From: a virus
Virus record (IMG/VR): IMGVR_UViG_3300036828_000142
Location: 1-64,000 of that record
DNA: 64,000 bases
Direction: 5' to 3' (one strand)
A program made the translations under genes and the position numbers. Below, piece by piece: positions 7,350 through 14,679 of this stretch; position 1 is the first letter of the stretch; the number at the start of each line of letters is the position of its first letter. The notes under the pieces were generated by a model. It saw only the letters and a list, made by a program, of their open reading frames with translations. It searched no databases and had not been told where the DNA came from.

Positions 7350-7615
7350 TGCCACAGCCGCCAATCGACCCGAAGCGCCACCCGCCGGGGTTCGTTGTCA
7401 CTGACGCCGACGGCGTGCTGTGGCTGGTGCTCGACTCCGAGGGCAACGCGACACCCAACCCGGATGGGCAGGCGATCAGCCGCGAGACGTACCCCGAGCT
7501 GTGGGCTGTGATCGGCGAGACGTTCGGAAAGGGCGACGGCGAGACGACGTTCAACATCCCCGACTTCCGTGGTCGGATGCCGCCGCCGCGTGTGCATCCG
7601 GAAGACAAGCCATGA
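7349..7615 (+). CDS. Stand-alone mini tail-collar protein
   Basis: 88 aa. Residues about 40-75 (GQAISRETYPELWAVIGETF and TTFNIPDFRGRMP) match the phage tail-collar domain: sxxxYPxLwaxiG followed by FNlPDfRgR. The same signature occurs in the large tail proteins at 55.6 and 63.0 kb. Here it forms nearly the whole protein, lies far from the tail module next to the methyltransferase, and lacks the C-terminal part of a full collar. It could be a captured fragment, a minor fibre tip or a decoy. ATG 7349 overlaps the previous stop. Confidence 0.75.
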   Translation: MPQPPIDPKRHPPGFVVTDADGVLWLVLDSEGNATPNPDGQAISRETYPELWAVIGETFGKGDGETTFNIPDFRGRMPPPRVHPEDKP

Positions 7616-8040
7616 GCCTTTGGGACATTGCGCGAGAGGTCGTTGACGAGGTGTGCGGCCCGGGCGCGTACGCGCAGGCGAACCGTGGCAACCCTGATCC
7701 GCTGGTGCAGGAGCAGGTTGCGATCAGCGATGCTCGCGGGCTTCCTACCAGCCAGCGGCTGTTCACTGAGCGCGATGTGCAGTCGCTGGTGAACTACGCG
7801 ACCGGCGAGCAGATCGGCGAGCACCTCGACATCGGCGCGCTGATCGAGCTGACCACCAACATGGGACACCCGTTGGACGAGACGATGCACGGCGACCTGA
7901 AAGACGAGTGGAAGGTCACGCACGCGACCGGCTGGCCCGACCCCGTGCACTTCACCGACCGCGAGAAGGCGATCACGTTCCACCAGGAGCACGGCGGCTT
8001 GCTGTGGCATCGCTGGGTCACAGAATGGACCGAGGCATGA
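7612..8040 (+). CDS. Hypothetical protein
   Basis: 142 aa from ATG 7612 (ATGA overlap). It is helical and acidic, with DIGALIELTTNMGHPLDETM in the middle and an aromatic C-terminus (HHxxG..WHRWVTEW pattern). Position between the collar fragment and the gene at 8037 suggests the same transcript. No family recognised. Confidence 0.65.
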   Translation: MSLWDIAREVVDEVCGPGAYAQANRGNPDPLVQEQVAISDARGLPTSQRLFTERDVQSLVNYATGEQIGEHLDIGALIELTTNMGHPLDETMHGDLKDEWKVTHATGWPDPVHFTDREKAITFHQEHGGLLWHRWVTEWTEA

Positions 8041-8519
8041 GCCCTACCGCGTACGCTACCACCACCGTCCCCGTCGAACGTTCGCAGGGCGAGATCCGGA
8101 AGCTGCTGCAAGACCACGGCGCGGCCCGGCTTGCGTTTGGTGAGGAGCGCGACGGTGACCGCCGGTGGGCAGCGATCACGTTCACCACCCAAGCTCACGG
8201 CGTGCGCATGCGCGTGCCGCTGAAGCAGGTCAACGAGCACGACGTGCGAGCCCGCGCCGTCCGCGCGCACACCAAGACGGTGAAGGACATCCGCGACGAG
8301 ATGTACAAGCAGGAGGAGCGCCGCATCTGGCGTGTTCTGGCATGGAACCTCAAGGCGCGGCTCGTTGCGGTGCAGGAGGGCTTAGAGAGCTTCGAGGAGG
8401 CGTTCCTGCCGCACCTGATCAACCCGCGCACCAACCGGACCGTCTACGAGGAGTTGGCGCACGACGGCCGGGTCGAACTGGACGCACCGCTGCTGGCGCT
8501 GCCGGAGACAGTTGGGTGA
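8037..8519 (+). CDS. Conserved phage hypothetical protein
   Basis: 160 aa. It begins with TTVPVERSQGEIRKLLQDHG and continues with a small beta sheet (WAAITFTTQAHGVRMRVPL) and long charged helices carrying ERRIWRVLAWNLKARLVAVQ. This arrangement recurs in many phages and prophages of varied hosts, often near replication or methylase genes, but I know of no established function. Confidence 0.75.
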   Translation: MSPTAYATTTVPVERSQGEIRKLLQDHGAARLAFGEERDGDRRWAAITFTTQAHGVRMRVPLKQVNEHDVRARAVRAHTKTVKDIRDEMYKQEERRIWRVLAWNLKARLVAVQEGLESFEEAFLPHLINPRTNRTVYEELAHDGRVELDAPLLALPETVG

Positions 8520-8665
8520 ACGTCCGCTTCGAGCACCGCTCGATCTGGATTCGCGTCGGTCCGTGGCTCGGTCGGATAGCGTGGGGCCCAGGCTGGTTTG
8601 AGCACTCCAAGCACTGGAGCGGCTGGCACCGCTGGAACGATCCGACAACGTGGGGAGACTGCTGA
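8516..8665 (+). CDS. Short Trp-rich protein
   Basis: 49 aa from GTG 8516 (GTGA overlap). It is extremely rich in Trp and aromatic residues (IWIRVGPWLGRIAWGPGWF then HWSGWHRW). It could be a small membrane-interface or scaffold peptide. No family recognised. Confidence 0.55.
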   Translation: MNVRFEHRSIWIRVGPWLGRIAWGPGWFEHSKHWSGWHRWNDPTTWGDC

Positions 8666-9228
8666 TGAGCCAAACCGAAGCTCAAGCACGCGCCATCGAG
8701 TTCGCTGTCGAGAAGCGCGTGCCGTTGCTCGCGCTCGACATCGACGGCACCGTCCGCCAAGGCAAGGACGACCCGCTCGGCCGGTTCGTGAACGGGCCGG
8801 AGGATGTCGTCGTGTTCCCCGAGGCGGTCGAGCAGATGCGCCGGTGGAAACGCAACGGCGGCAGGATCATCGGCGTGAGCAACCAGGGCGGGATCGCGCT
8901 CGGGCTCGTCACCTACGCGAAGGTGCAGCAGGCGATGACCGAGACGTACAACCAGGCCGACAAGCTGTTCGACAAGCTCGCGTGGTGCAGCCATCACCCC
9001 AACGCTGAGAACCCCGAGATGGCGTGGTGCTGGTGTCGCAAACCATCGCCAGGGCTGCTGATCGAAGCCGCGCTCGACATCGCCCACCGCTACGACGAGA
9101 TGTACCCGCCGCACCTCGGCCTGTTCGTCGGTGACCGCTCCGAGGATGAGGAATGCGCGCGGCTGGCTGGGTTCCCGTTCATGTGGGCAGCCGACTGGCG
9201 GGCCCAGTCACACCGGTCCGAGCTGTGA
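8665..9228 (+). CDS. HAD-superfamily phosphatase (HisB-N/GmhB-like)
   Basis: 187 aa. The catalytic DxDGT motif is at residues 25-29 (LALDIDGTV), motif II is SNQGG near residue 72, and the GDRSEDEECAR acidic loop is near residue 153. A CxHHPxxxxxxxxxCxCRKPxPGLL stretch matches the zinc loop of histidinol-phosphatase and heptose-bisphosphate phosphatases. The enzyme removes phosphate from a small molecule, perhaps a sugar or nucleotide. Its overlap with a glycosyltransferase gene suggests a joint role in sugar metabolism for virion or DNA glycosylation. Confidence 0.88.
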   Translation: MSQTEAQARAIEFAVEKRVPLLALDIDGTVRQGKDDPLGRFVNGPEDVVVFPEAVEQMRRWKRNGGRIIGVSNQGGIALGLVTYAKVQQAMTETYNQADKLFDKLAWCSHHPNAENPEMAWCWCRKPSPGLLIEAALDIAHRYDEMYPPHLGLFVGDRSEDEECARLAGFPFMWAADWRAQSHRSEL

Positions 9229-10247
9229 CGATTGCACTCGTAATGATCGTCCGTGACGAAGCTGACACCATCGTTCGCTGCCTGGAGTCTGTGCGGGGGC
9301 TGGTGGACGGCTACGTGATCGTTGACACCGGCTCAACCGATGACACCGAAGCGCTGATCGCAAGCTGCGGCATTCCCGGCGAGCTGCACGAACGCGAATG
9401 GGTGAACTTCGGTCACAACCGCACCGAACTGATGCAACTCGCGCACGGCACGGCCGACTGGCTGCTGCTGCTCGACGCCGACCACACTGTTACGCACGAC
9501 GGCCCACCCGAACTGAACCTCGCGGCTGACAGCTACATGCTCCGTCACGCCGACGAGCCCGAGTATTGGATCAAACGGCTCGTGACTGGTGACAAGCACT
9601 GGCATTTCGTGGGCGCGACACACGAGTTCATCGCGACCGACGAGGCGGAGCGCCCGTCGCAACGCCTGGAGTCGATCACCGTTCACCACCACGGCGATGG
9701 TGGGCACCGGTCGGAGAAGTTCGAGCGCGACCTGGTGCTGCTCCGCGACGAGCATCAGCGCGAGCCCGAGAACGCCCGCACGGTGTTCTACCTCGCGAAC
9801 ACGCTCCGTGACCTTGGCCGCAACGACGAGGCCGTTGACTTCTACCTCCAGCGTGCGCACATGGACGGGTGGGACGAGGAGGAATACTGTGCGATGTACG
9901 AGGCCGGGAAGCTGCGCGGGAACATCGAACTGCTGCTGAGCGCGTGGAGTTTCCGCCCGACCCGCGCGGAGCCGCTGTACGAGATCGCGTGGCGGATGCG
10001 ACGCCGCCGGTACTGGGCTGCTGCGTACATGGTCGCGGAGCGCTCCCAGCGCATCCCGATGACCCAGGACGCGCTGTTCGTCCACCGCTGGGTGTACGAG
10101 TGGGGTTGCGAGTTCGAGCTGTCGATTGCCGCGTGGCACGTCGGCGAGATCGAGCAGGCACGCGAGTCGTCCGACCGGCTGCTGGAGTGTCCGACGTTGC
10201 CGCCGAGCTACCGCGAGCAGGTGATCGAGAACCGGGAGTATCTGTGA
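9225..10247 (+). CDS. Family 2 glycosyltransferase with helical repeat tail
   Basis: 340 aa from GTG 9225. The GT-A fold is clear: ALVMIVRDEADTIVRCLESV at the start, VIVDTGSTDDTEALI, and LLLLDADH as the metal-binding acidic motif, then GATHEFI. Residues about 175-330 are TPR-like helices (ARTVFYLANTLRDLGRNDEA and later repeats). It resembles SunS-like or WaaE-like transferases and would move a nucleotide-sugar glycosyl unit onto a protein, a saccharide or modified DNA. It overlaps the HAD phosphatase by four bases. Confidence 0.9.
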   Translation: MTIALVMIVRDEADTIVRCLESVRGLVDGYVIVDTGSTDDTEALIASCGIPGELHEREWVNFGHNRTELMQLAHGTADWLLLLDADHTVTHDGPPELNLAADSYMLRHADEPEYWIKRLVTGDKHWHFVGATHEFIATDEAERPSQRLESITVHHHGDGGHRSEKFERDLVLLRDEHQREPENARTVFYLANTLRDLGRNDEAVDFYLQRAHMDGWDEEEYCAMYEAGKLRGNIELLLSAWSFRPTRAEPLYEIAWRMRRRRYWAAAYMVAERSQRIPMTQDALFVHRWVYEWGCEFELSIAAWHVGEIEQARESSDRLLECPTLPPSYREQVIENREYL

Positions 10248-10678
10248 GCGGCCCGCCGCCCGCCGATCTGATGGACTGGCCGAAGGCCGAGCTGGTTCGC
10301 GAGCTAGAGCGTCTGCGCGCTGTGATGCGCGAGCACTCCGAGCAACTGCACGATCCGGCGCGCAGCGGCGGCGACAGCGTCGGCGGCTCCCCGCACGGTC
10401 GGGGCGATTCGCTGCTGGACACGCGCGGAGCGGTGCTGCTCGACTACAACGAGGTGATCCTGGTGGACACCAAGCAGGTCGATGTTCCGTCGATGGCGAT
10501 GATTCTGGAGGGGCGCGTCAACTACTCCGCGCAGCGCGTCAAGCAGATGTACCTGTTCGGCCCTGACGGCGCGGCGGGGATCGTGACGCAGTTGTTCGGA
10601 CTCGCTGCGCGTGCTGGCGGGAGGTTCGCGGCAGAGTTCGCAACGTGCGTGGATCAGCGAAGCAAGGAGATGCCGTGA
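10244..10678 (+). CDS. Hypothetical protein
   Basis: 144 aa from GTG 10244 (GTGA overlap). It has a coiled N-terminal helix (WPKAELVRELERLRAVMREH), a Gly/Ser linker and a C-terminal domain with VLLDYNEVILVDTKQVDVPS. The central part resembles short phage proteins of unknown role. Confidence 0.65.
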   Translation: MSGPPPADLMDWPKAELVRELERLRAVMREHSEQLHDPARSGGDSVGGSPHGRGDSLLDTRGAVLLDYNEVILVDTKQVDVPSMAMILEGRVNYSAQRVKQMYLFGPDGAAGIVTQLFGLAARAGGRFAAEFATCVDQRSKEMP

Positions 10679-11115
10679 ACGACACGCAGATGACGCTGGC
10701 TGGCAACACCGACGCGCAGGTGTGGGCGACCGAGTTCCTGAAGGTCATAGTCGATCAGTCCGTGACGATTGACGAAGGGCTGATGCTCGGCTGGTTCGCG
10801 AACGCGATCATGTCCGGCTACGACGAGGGTGTGCGCGCTGAGCGCAAACGCGGGTTCGATGACCGGGTTCGCGAGATCGCTTACCAGGCGGCTGGCGCGG
10901 GGGCGTGGGCGGTGATGCACGAAGCTCCGCACGTGGTGATGCCCGACCAGGCGGTCACCGAGGGCGTGGAAGCGATCCTCGCCGAGTTTGGTGTCAAGGG
11001 CCACAAGTCCGGCAGCTCGTGTTGCGGCGCGGAGATGCGACTGGAGACGGGCGACGACGGGATGGACTACGGCGTGTGCAGCGCCTGCGGGCGACCGGCG
11101 GACGGGAACGCATGA
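10675..11115 (+). CDS. Hypothetical protein with C-terminal zinc ribbon
   Basis: 146 aa from GTG 10675, with AAGGAG about 7 bases upstream. The N-terminal 110 residues are helical. The last 35 contain SSCCGAEMRLET and GVCSACGRPADG, a CC...CxxC ribbon. Function unknown. Confidence 0.7.
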   Translation: MNDTQMTLAGNTDAQVWATEFLKVIVDQSVTIDEGLMLGWFANAIMSGYDEGVRAERKRGFDDRVREIAYQAAGAGAWAVMHEAPHVVMPDQAVTEGVEAILAEFGVKGHKSGSSCCGAEMRLETGDDGMDYGVCSACGRPADGNA

Positions 11116-11297
11116 GCACAGTTAGCGAGCGGCCCGTGCCGACATCGAAGGGCTGCTGGTACTTCATCACGATCACGGAGTGCGTCCTGTGTGGCTATGG
11201 GACGGAGGACCGGGAGCGGCGCACTGACCCTCGTCCTGAGGATTGGAAGGATCGCCACAGGTATGTGCAGGATGCGTGCGGGTGGCATTTCGTATGA
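11112..11297 (+). CDS. Small zinc-binding protein
   Basis: 61 aa from ATG 11112. CWYFITITECVLCGYGTEDR and a terminal ACGWHF give four Cys and two His. This short layout (ExCxxCG...C.xH) occurs in actinophages; function unknown. Confidence 0.6.
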   Translation: MSTVSERPVPTSKGCWYFITITECVLCGYGTEDRERRTDPRPEDWKDRHRYVQDACGWHFV

Positions 11298-11752
11298 GCG
11301 ACTACGACAGCCGCCCGGAGACGCGCGAGCACATCGCGAAGGTGCAGGAGCTGCTGGAGGAAGCCATCGGCGATCTGCGCTACCGCCTGGCGATGCACGA
11401 CCTCTCGAAGCTGGAGGAGCCCGAGCTGGCGACCTTCAACGAGTACACCCCGAAGCTGGCCGACAGCACCTACGGCTCCGAGGAGTACCAGCGGTTCCTG
11501 GTTGGGATGGGCGAAGGGTTGAAGCACCACTACGCCGTCAACGACCATCACCCCGAGCACTTTGAGAACGGGATGCGCGACATGGATCTGATCCAGGTGT
11601 TGGAGATGCTCGCCGACTGGAAGGCAGCGACGCTCCGTCACAAGAACGGGAGCTTGCGACGCTCCATCGAGCAGAACGCCGAGCGGTTTGACTACGGCCC
11701 GGAGGTCCGGCTGTTGCTGTTCAACACCGCAAACCGGCTGGGATGGCTGTGA
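11294..11752 (+). CDS. DUF5662-like protein
   Basis: 152 aa from ATG 11294. The motifs YRLAMHDLSKLEEPE and KHHYAVNDHHPEHFENG match the DUF5662 family of phage and bacterial proteins, an all-helical fold whose conserved His and Asp suggest a metal site. The gene at 12546 carries a second, more divergent copy. Function unknown. Confidence 0.75.
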   Translation: MSDYDSRPETREHIAKVQELLEEAIGDLRYRLAMHDLSKLEEPELATFNEYTPKLADSTYGSEEYQRFLVGMGEGLKHHYAVNDHHPEHFENGMRDMDLIQVLEMLADWKAATLRHKNGSLRRSIEQNAERFDYGPEVRLLLFNTANRLGWL

Positions 11753-11886
11753 GCTGGCTGCCGTCGATTGCGCTGCTGCTGATGGGCGCGGCCGTGTCGC
11801 AGGACATCGAGCTGCACCTGACCGCCGGGACGATTCTGGTGGTCGTGGCGCTGCTGCTGATCGCGGTCGGGAAGCGAAGCGCATGA
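11749..11886 (+). CDS. Small two-helix membrane protein
   Basis: 45 aa from GTG 11749 (GTGA overlap; ATG 11743 in the same frame is an alternative). Two hydrophobic segments (WLPSIALLLMGAAV and TILVVVALLLIAVG) flank a short polar loop, and a basic KRSA tail follows. It could be a holin-like or superinfection-related membrane peptide. It ends in ATGA with the next gene. Confidence 0.6.
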   Translation: MSWLPSIALLLMGAAVSQDIELHLTAGTILVVVALLLIAVGKRSA

Positions 11887-12170
11887 TCTGCTCGGATTGC
11901 GACGGCACGGGCGTGAGTCACGACCCCGAGTGGCTGGACGACCCGCCGGTCGATACGTGCGCGACGTGCGGCGGCTCAGGAGTCGTATGCCGACCAGGCC
12001 AGCCGGTTCACGACCTCACGCGATACCCCGACGGTGTCGCGGTCTGCACCGTTTGCAAGAAAGTGGTCGAGTTCCCAGGGCGCGAAGGTGAGCCGCCGTC
12101 GGGGACATGGGCTCGGTGGAAAGAGGCTGTACGGATGGCCCATCGACAGCCGCTTCGGGGCAGCGGATGA
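11883..12170 (+). CDS. DnaJ-type zinc-finger protein
   Basis: 95 aa. MICSDCDGTGVSHDP and CATCGGSGVVC are two CxxCxGxG repeats as in the DnaJ cysteine-rich domain, and AVCTVCKKVV adds a third CxxC. The family uses such motifs to bind unfolded protein or nucleic acid; the role here is unknown. Confidence 0.7.
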   Translation: MICSDCDGTGVSHDPEWLDDPPVDTCATCGGSGVVCRPGQPVHDLTRYPDGVAVCTVCKKVVEFPGREGEPPSGTWARWKEAVRMAHRQPLRGSG

Positions 12171-12382
12171 CCTTCACACAGGACCTCGCTCGCGAGCACG
12201 CGCTACGTCGCCTCGACGCTGTTGCCACTGCTTGCACCAGCCCGCCTGTTGTGATCGGCTCGATTCAGGAGTTCCGAGAGCGGTTCGGACCCTGCGACGA
12301 CCGGAGCGCACGGCCGATGCCTCAGCACGGCTCGCGTTGGTACACCGAAAGCCAAGACGAGGAATGGTGGGGCGACGCCTGA
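12167..12382 (+). CDS. Hypothetical protein
   Basis: 71 aa from ATG 12167 (ATGA overlap), with a helical N-terminus and an acidic Trp-containing C-terminus (ESQDEEWWGDA). No family recognised. Confidence 0.55.
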   Translation: MTFTQDLAREHALRRLDAVATACTSPPVVIGSIQEFRERFGPCDDRSARPMPQHGSRWYTESQDEEWWGDA

Positions 12383-12549
12383 TGGCCGGTTCGGGATTGC
12401 AGGTGCGGCTGCTGGCGTTCATCGCTGCGCTGCTCGCTGACGCCGTGTTCGTTCGCCGCCAGCCGTGGCCCGTTGTCGTGGGCTGTGTCGCATACCTGCT
12501 GCTGATCCTGCTGCCGATGGCCCACGCGAGCCGAAGGCGCAACCGGTGA
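12382..12549 (+). CDS. Small membrane protein
   Basis: 55 aa from ATG 12382, which overlaps the previous TGA by one base (TGATG). Two transmembrane stretches (VRLLAFIAALLADAVFV and VVVGCVAYLLLILLPM) are followed by a basic ASRRRNR tail. Confidence 0.6.
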   Translation: MAGSGLQVRLLAFIAALLADAVFVRRQPWPVVVGCVAYLLLILLPMAHASRRRNR

Positions 12550-13391
12550 CCTTGGGACGCCAAGCCGAAGGAGGCGCGGATCGTGGAGAGGACGCTCCCA
12601 GCATGCAACGATCCGCGCCGCATCTTGGGTGGCTGGTGTGCGGGCTCAACGGCCACGTTTGGGGCGAGTGGACGACCGCGTCAGCAGTTCCGACCAAAGC
12701 TCGCGAGTGCTCACGCTGCGGCAAGCGCGAGACGTTGTGGCTGAGCACCCACGGCGACCGGCGTGCCGAGGCTCGCGTCCCAGCCGTCGAGTTTGACCCC
12801 GACCGCCCGACCGTGATCCAACGATCCTGGGCCGCGCTGTCGAGGGCGGCACGCTGGTTGGCGGGGTTGGTCGCGGCAGGCGCTCGGATCGTCGCAGGGT
12901 GGCTTACAGCAGCCCGCAGAGCCTCCCGGCCGCACTGGGAGTACGCGAAATACGTCGCCCGGCACAAGCGGTTCGTGTACGTCGCCGGTCGCCAGCTCAA
13001 AGCGCCGTGGTGGCGGCTCGTGATCCACGACCGCTCGAAGCTGAGCCGCGCGGAGTGGGGGCCGTACGTTCGCATGTTCTACCGCCCCGACATCCCACGC
13101 CGCGAGAAGCAGGCGGCGTTTGACAAGGCGTGGCTGCACCACCAGCATCACAACCCACACCACTGGCAGCACTGGCGGCTAGCCCAAGATGACGGCGAGC
13201 TGATCGTCCTGGAGATGCCGGAGAAGTTCGCTCGCGAGATGGTCGCGGACTGGTGCGGCGCGGGCCGCGCGATCACCGGCCGCTGGGACGCGCAGGGGTG
13301 GTATGCGTCCGGTGCTGGCGGCAAGATGGAGCTGCATCCCGCCACCCGCAAGCTGGTGGAACGACTACTGACCGAGGAGAGCCCACAATGA
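12546..13391 (+). CDS. DUF5662-like protein with N-terminal zinc ribbon
   Basis: 281 aa from GTG 12546 (GTGA overlap; ATG 12603 is possible). Residues about 35-65 hold a ribbon (GHVWGEW ... RECSRCGKRE) and residues about 80-120 are hydrophobic and helical. Residues about 130-280 match DUF5662: HWEYAKYVARHKRFV, LVIHDRSKLSRAEW, KAWLHHQHHNPHHWQHW and the C-terminal HPATRKLVERLL. It is a second member of this family within 1.3 kb. Function unknown; the His/Asp pattern suggests metal binding. Confidence 0.78.
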   Translation: MTLGRQAEGGADRGEDAPSMQRSAPHLGWLVCGLNGHVWGEWTTASAVPTKARECSRCGKRETLWLSTHGDRRAEARVPAVEFDPDRPTVIQRSWAALSRAARWLAGLVAAGARIVAGWLTAARRASRPHWEYAKYVARHKRFVYVAGRQLKAPWWRLVIHDRSKLSRAEWGPYVRMFYRPDIPRREKQAAFDKAWLHHQHHNPHHWQHWRLAQDDGELIVLEMPEKFAREMVADWCGAGRAITGRWDAQGWYASGAGGKMELHPATRKLVERLLTEESPQ

Positions 13392-13804
13392 GTGCCAAGT
13401 GCGTGTTCGAGGACGAAGCCATCTCGGTGGACAACGACTACCGCTGGGTGAAGGCCGCGTGGGAGAAGATCACCCGCAACGGAGCAGGCGGCACGCACGC
13501 GATCCGGCTGGCGGACCGAACCGCTGAGCGCTACGCCTGCCGCTGGTGCATCGACAAGCGCGCCGTGGCCCACGTGCAGCACACCGACGTGCCGAAGGAC
13601 TGCCGCTGCATGTTCTGCGACGGCGCGATCACCATTGCGACCGACTACCGCGAGGTGTCCGGGTGGGAGCGTCTGTGGCGCGGCGGCGCTGGCGGTACGA
13701 ACGGGCTGCGGCTGCGAGTCACGTTGGGGCGCTACGCCTGCCATGAGTGCATCGACAAACAGGCGGACGGCGTGGCGGCGGAGCAGCAGGCGCTCGCGAT
13801 ATAG
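13388..13804 (+). CDS. Tandem-duplicated zinc-module protein
   Basis: 138 aa made of two similar halves. Half one reads KCVFEDEAISVDNDYRWV then GAGGTHAIRL and RYACRWCIDK. Half two reads RCMFCDGAITIATDYREV then GAGGTNGLRL and RYACHECIDK. Each half has a Cys site at its start and a CxxC at its end, so each probably binds one zinc, although the first half has FE where the second has FC. A gene-internal duplication is the simplest origin. Its TAG stop begins dyad element copy 3. Confidence 0.72.
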   Translation: MSAKCVFEDEAISVDNDYRWVKAAWEKITRNGAGGTHAIRLADRTAERYACRWCIDKRAVAHVQHTDVPKDCRCMFCDGAITIATDYREVSGWERLWRGGAGGTNGLRLRVTLGRYACHECIDKQADGVAAEQQALAI

Positions 13805-13830
13805 CGCCTAACGTGCGCTAAGCTGTCAGG
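13802..13830 (+). promoter_or_regulatory. Dyad promoter/operator element, copy 3
   Basis: TAGCGCCTAACGTGCGCTA (13802-13820) has perfect TAGCGC/GCGCTA arms, and TAAGCT (13819-13824) is the -10-like hexamer. GACCGAGGAG lies at 13848-13857, just before ATG 13862. Confidence 0.65.
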
Positions 13831-13861
13831 AATCTGACGGCCCGAACGACCGAGGAGATAC

Positions 13862-14302
13862 ATGACCGTTCTGCAACTAGCTGATGGCGTGCGCTGGTAC
13901 GTCGAGGCTCGCGAGTATCCGTCGGCGCTGATGGCCAAGCGCGCGTGGGAGCTTGCAGAGCGCAAGCTGACCCGCCGACCCGGCGACGAGGGCGTCGGCG
14001 TAACGCGCCTGGGCCCAAACCCCGAGTCGGGGGCGATCCCGTCCGGGATGCACCCACCGAAGCCTGCGGTGATCGTCGTGACTCGCTCAGAGCACATGCT
14101 GAAGCAGGCGCAGCGGCTGCTCGGCGGCGAGGCGTGGGAACCGGCGCATCTGCTGTTGGCTGCGCTGATCAGCCGTCGTGTTGAGATCGAGAAGATCGAG
14201 AAGCAGGGTGGTGGTCGTGTGATCCTGCGGCGACCGGAGGGCAAGGGCGCGCGGATCTTCACGGACGGCAGCGTGGTCGAGCAGCCGCCGGGGCAAGGGT
14301 GA
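13862..14302 (+). CDS. Hypothetical protein
   Basis: 146 aa. It contains an N-terminal WYVEAREYPSALMAKRAWEL segment, a central Pro/Gly linker and a helical AHLLLAALISRRVEIEKIEK region. First gene behind dyad copy 3 with the conserved start block. No family recognised. Confidence 0.65.
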   Translation: MTVLQLADGVRWYVEAREYPSALMAKRAWELAERKLTRRPGDEGVGVTRLGPNPESGAIPSGMHPPKPAVIVVTRSEHMLKQAQRLLGGEAWEPAHLLLAALISRRVEIEKIEKQGGGRVILRRPEGKGARIFTDGSVVEQPPGQG

Positions 14303-14622
14303 AGCCGTGCGCGTCGTGCCCGTGGCGTGTTGACGCGCACTCGGACGCGATCCCAGGGTTCAATCTCGCGCTCGCCGAGGAACTGGACAGGACGCTTGGC
14401 GATCAGCTAGGAGCGCCGATGATGGCGTGCCACGGCAGCCACCAAGACCGCGAGGTGATCTGCGTCGGCTGGCTGTGGCGCTACGGCTGGGACAACATCG
14501 GCGTGCGGCTGAAGCTGATGCGCGGCGACCTACGGCCCGAGGACCTCGAACCTGACGACAGCATCGAGCTGCACGCGACGTTCGAGGAGTTCATCGCGAA
14601 GCTCCGCGACGACGAGGGCTGA
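14299..14622 (+). CDS. DUF6283-like cysteine-rich protein
   Basis: 107 aa from GTG 14299. MKPCASCPWRVDAHSDAIPGF, MMACHGSH and REVICVGWL give the CxxCPWR...IPGF...CH...CxGWL pattern of a phage and actinobacterial family (DUF6283) thought to bind metal. Function unknown. It is followed by a strong hairpin facing the leftward RlpA-like gene. Confidence 0.75.
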   Translation: MKPCASCPWRVDAHSDAIPGFNLALAEELDRTLGDQLGAPMMACHGSHQDREVICVGWLWRYGWDNIGVRLKLMRGDLRPEDLEPDDSIELHATFEEFIAKLRDDEG

Positions 14623-14627
14623 GCGCA

Positions 14628-14670
14628 CGCCGCCCCACCAGTGTGATCAGCACTACAGGGTGGGGCGGCG
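14628..14670. terminator. Bidirectional terminator between convergent genes
   Basis: A perfect 12-bp stem, CGCCGCCCCACC (14628-14639) with GGTGGGGCGGCG (14659-14670), sits between the rightward gene ending at 14622 and the leftward gene ending at 14680. It lacks a U-tract, as many actinobacterial terminators do. Confidence 0.8.
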
Positions 14671-14679
14671 CAGCACATC

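Noticed and set aside
14340-14390. GGTTCAA-like T-arm of a tRNA
   Set aside because: The sequence GGGTTCAATC lies inside the DUF6283-like coding frame and no matching anticodon or acceptor stems are present. No tRNA was recognised anywhere in the window.
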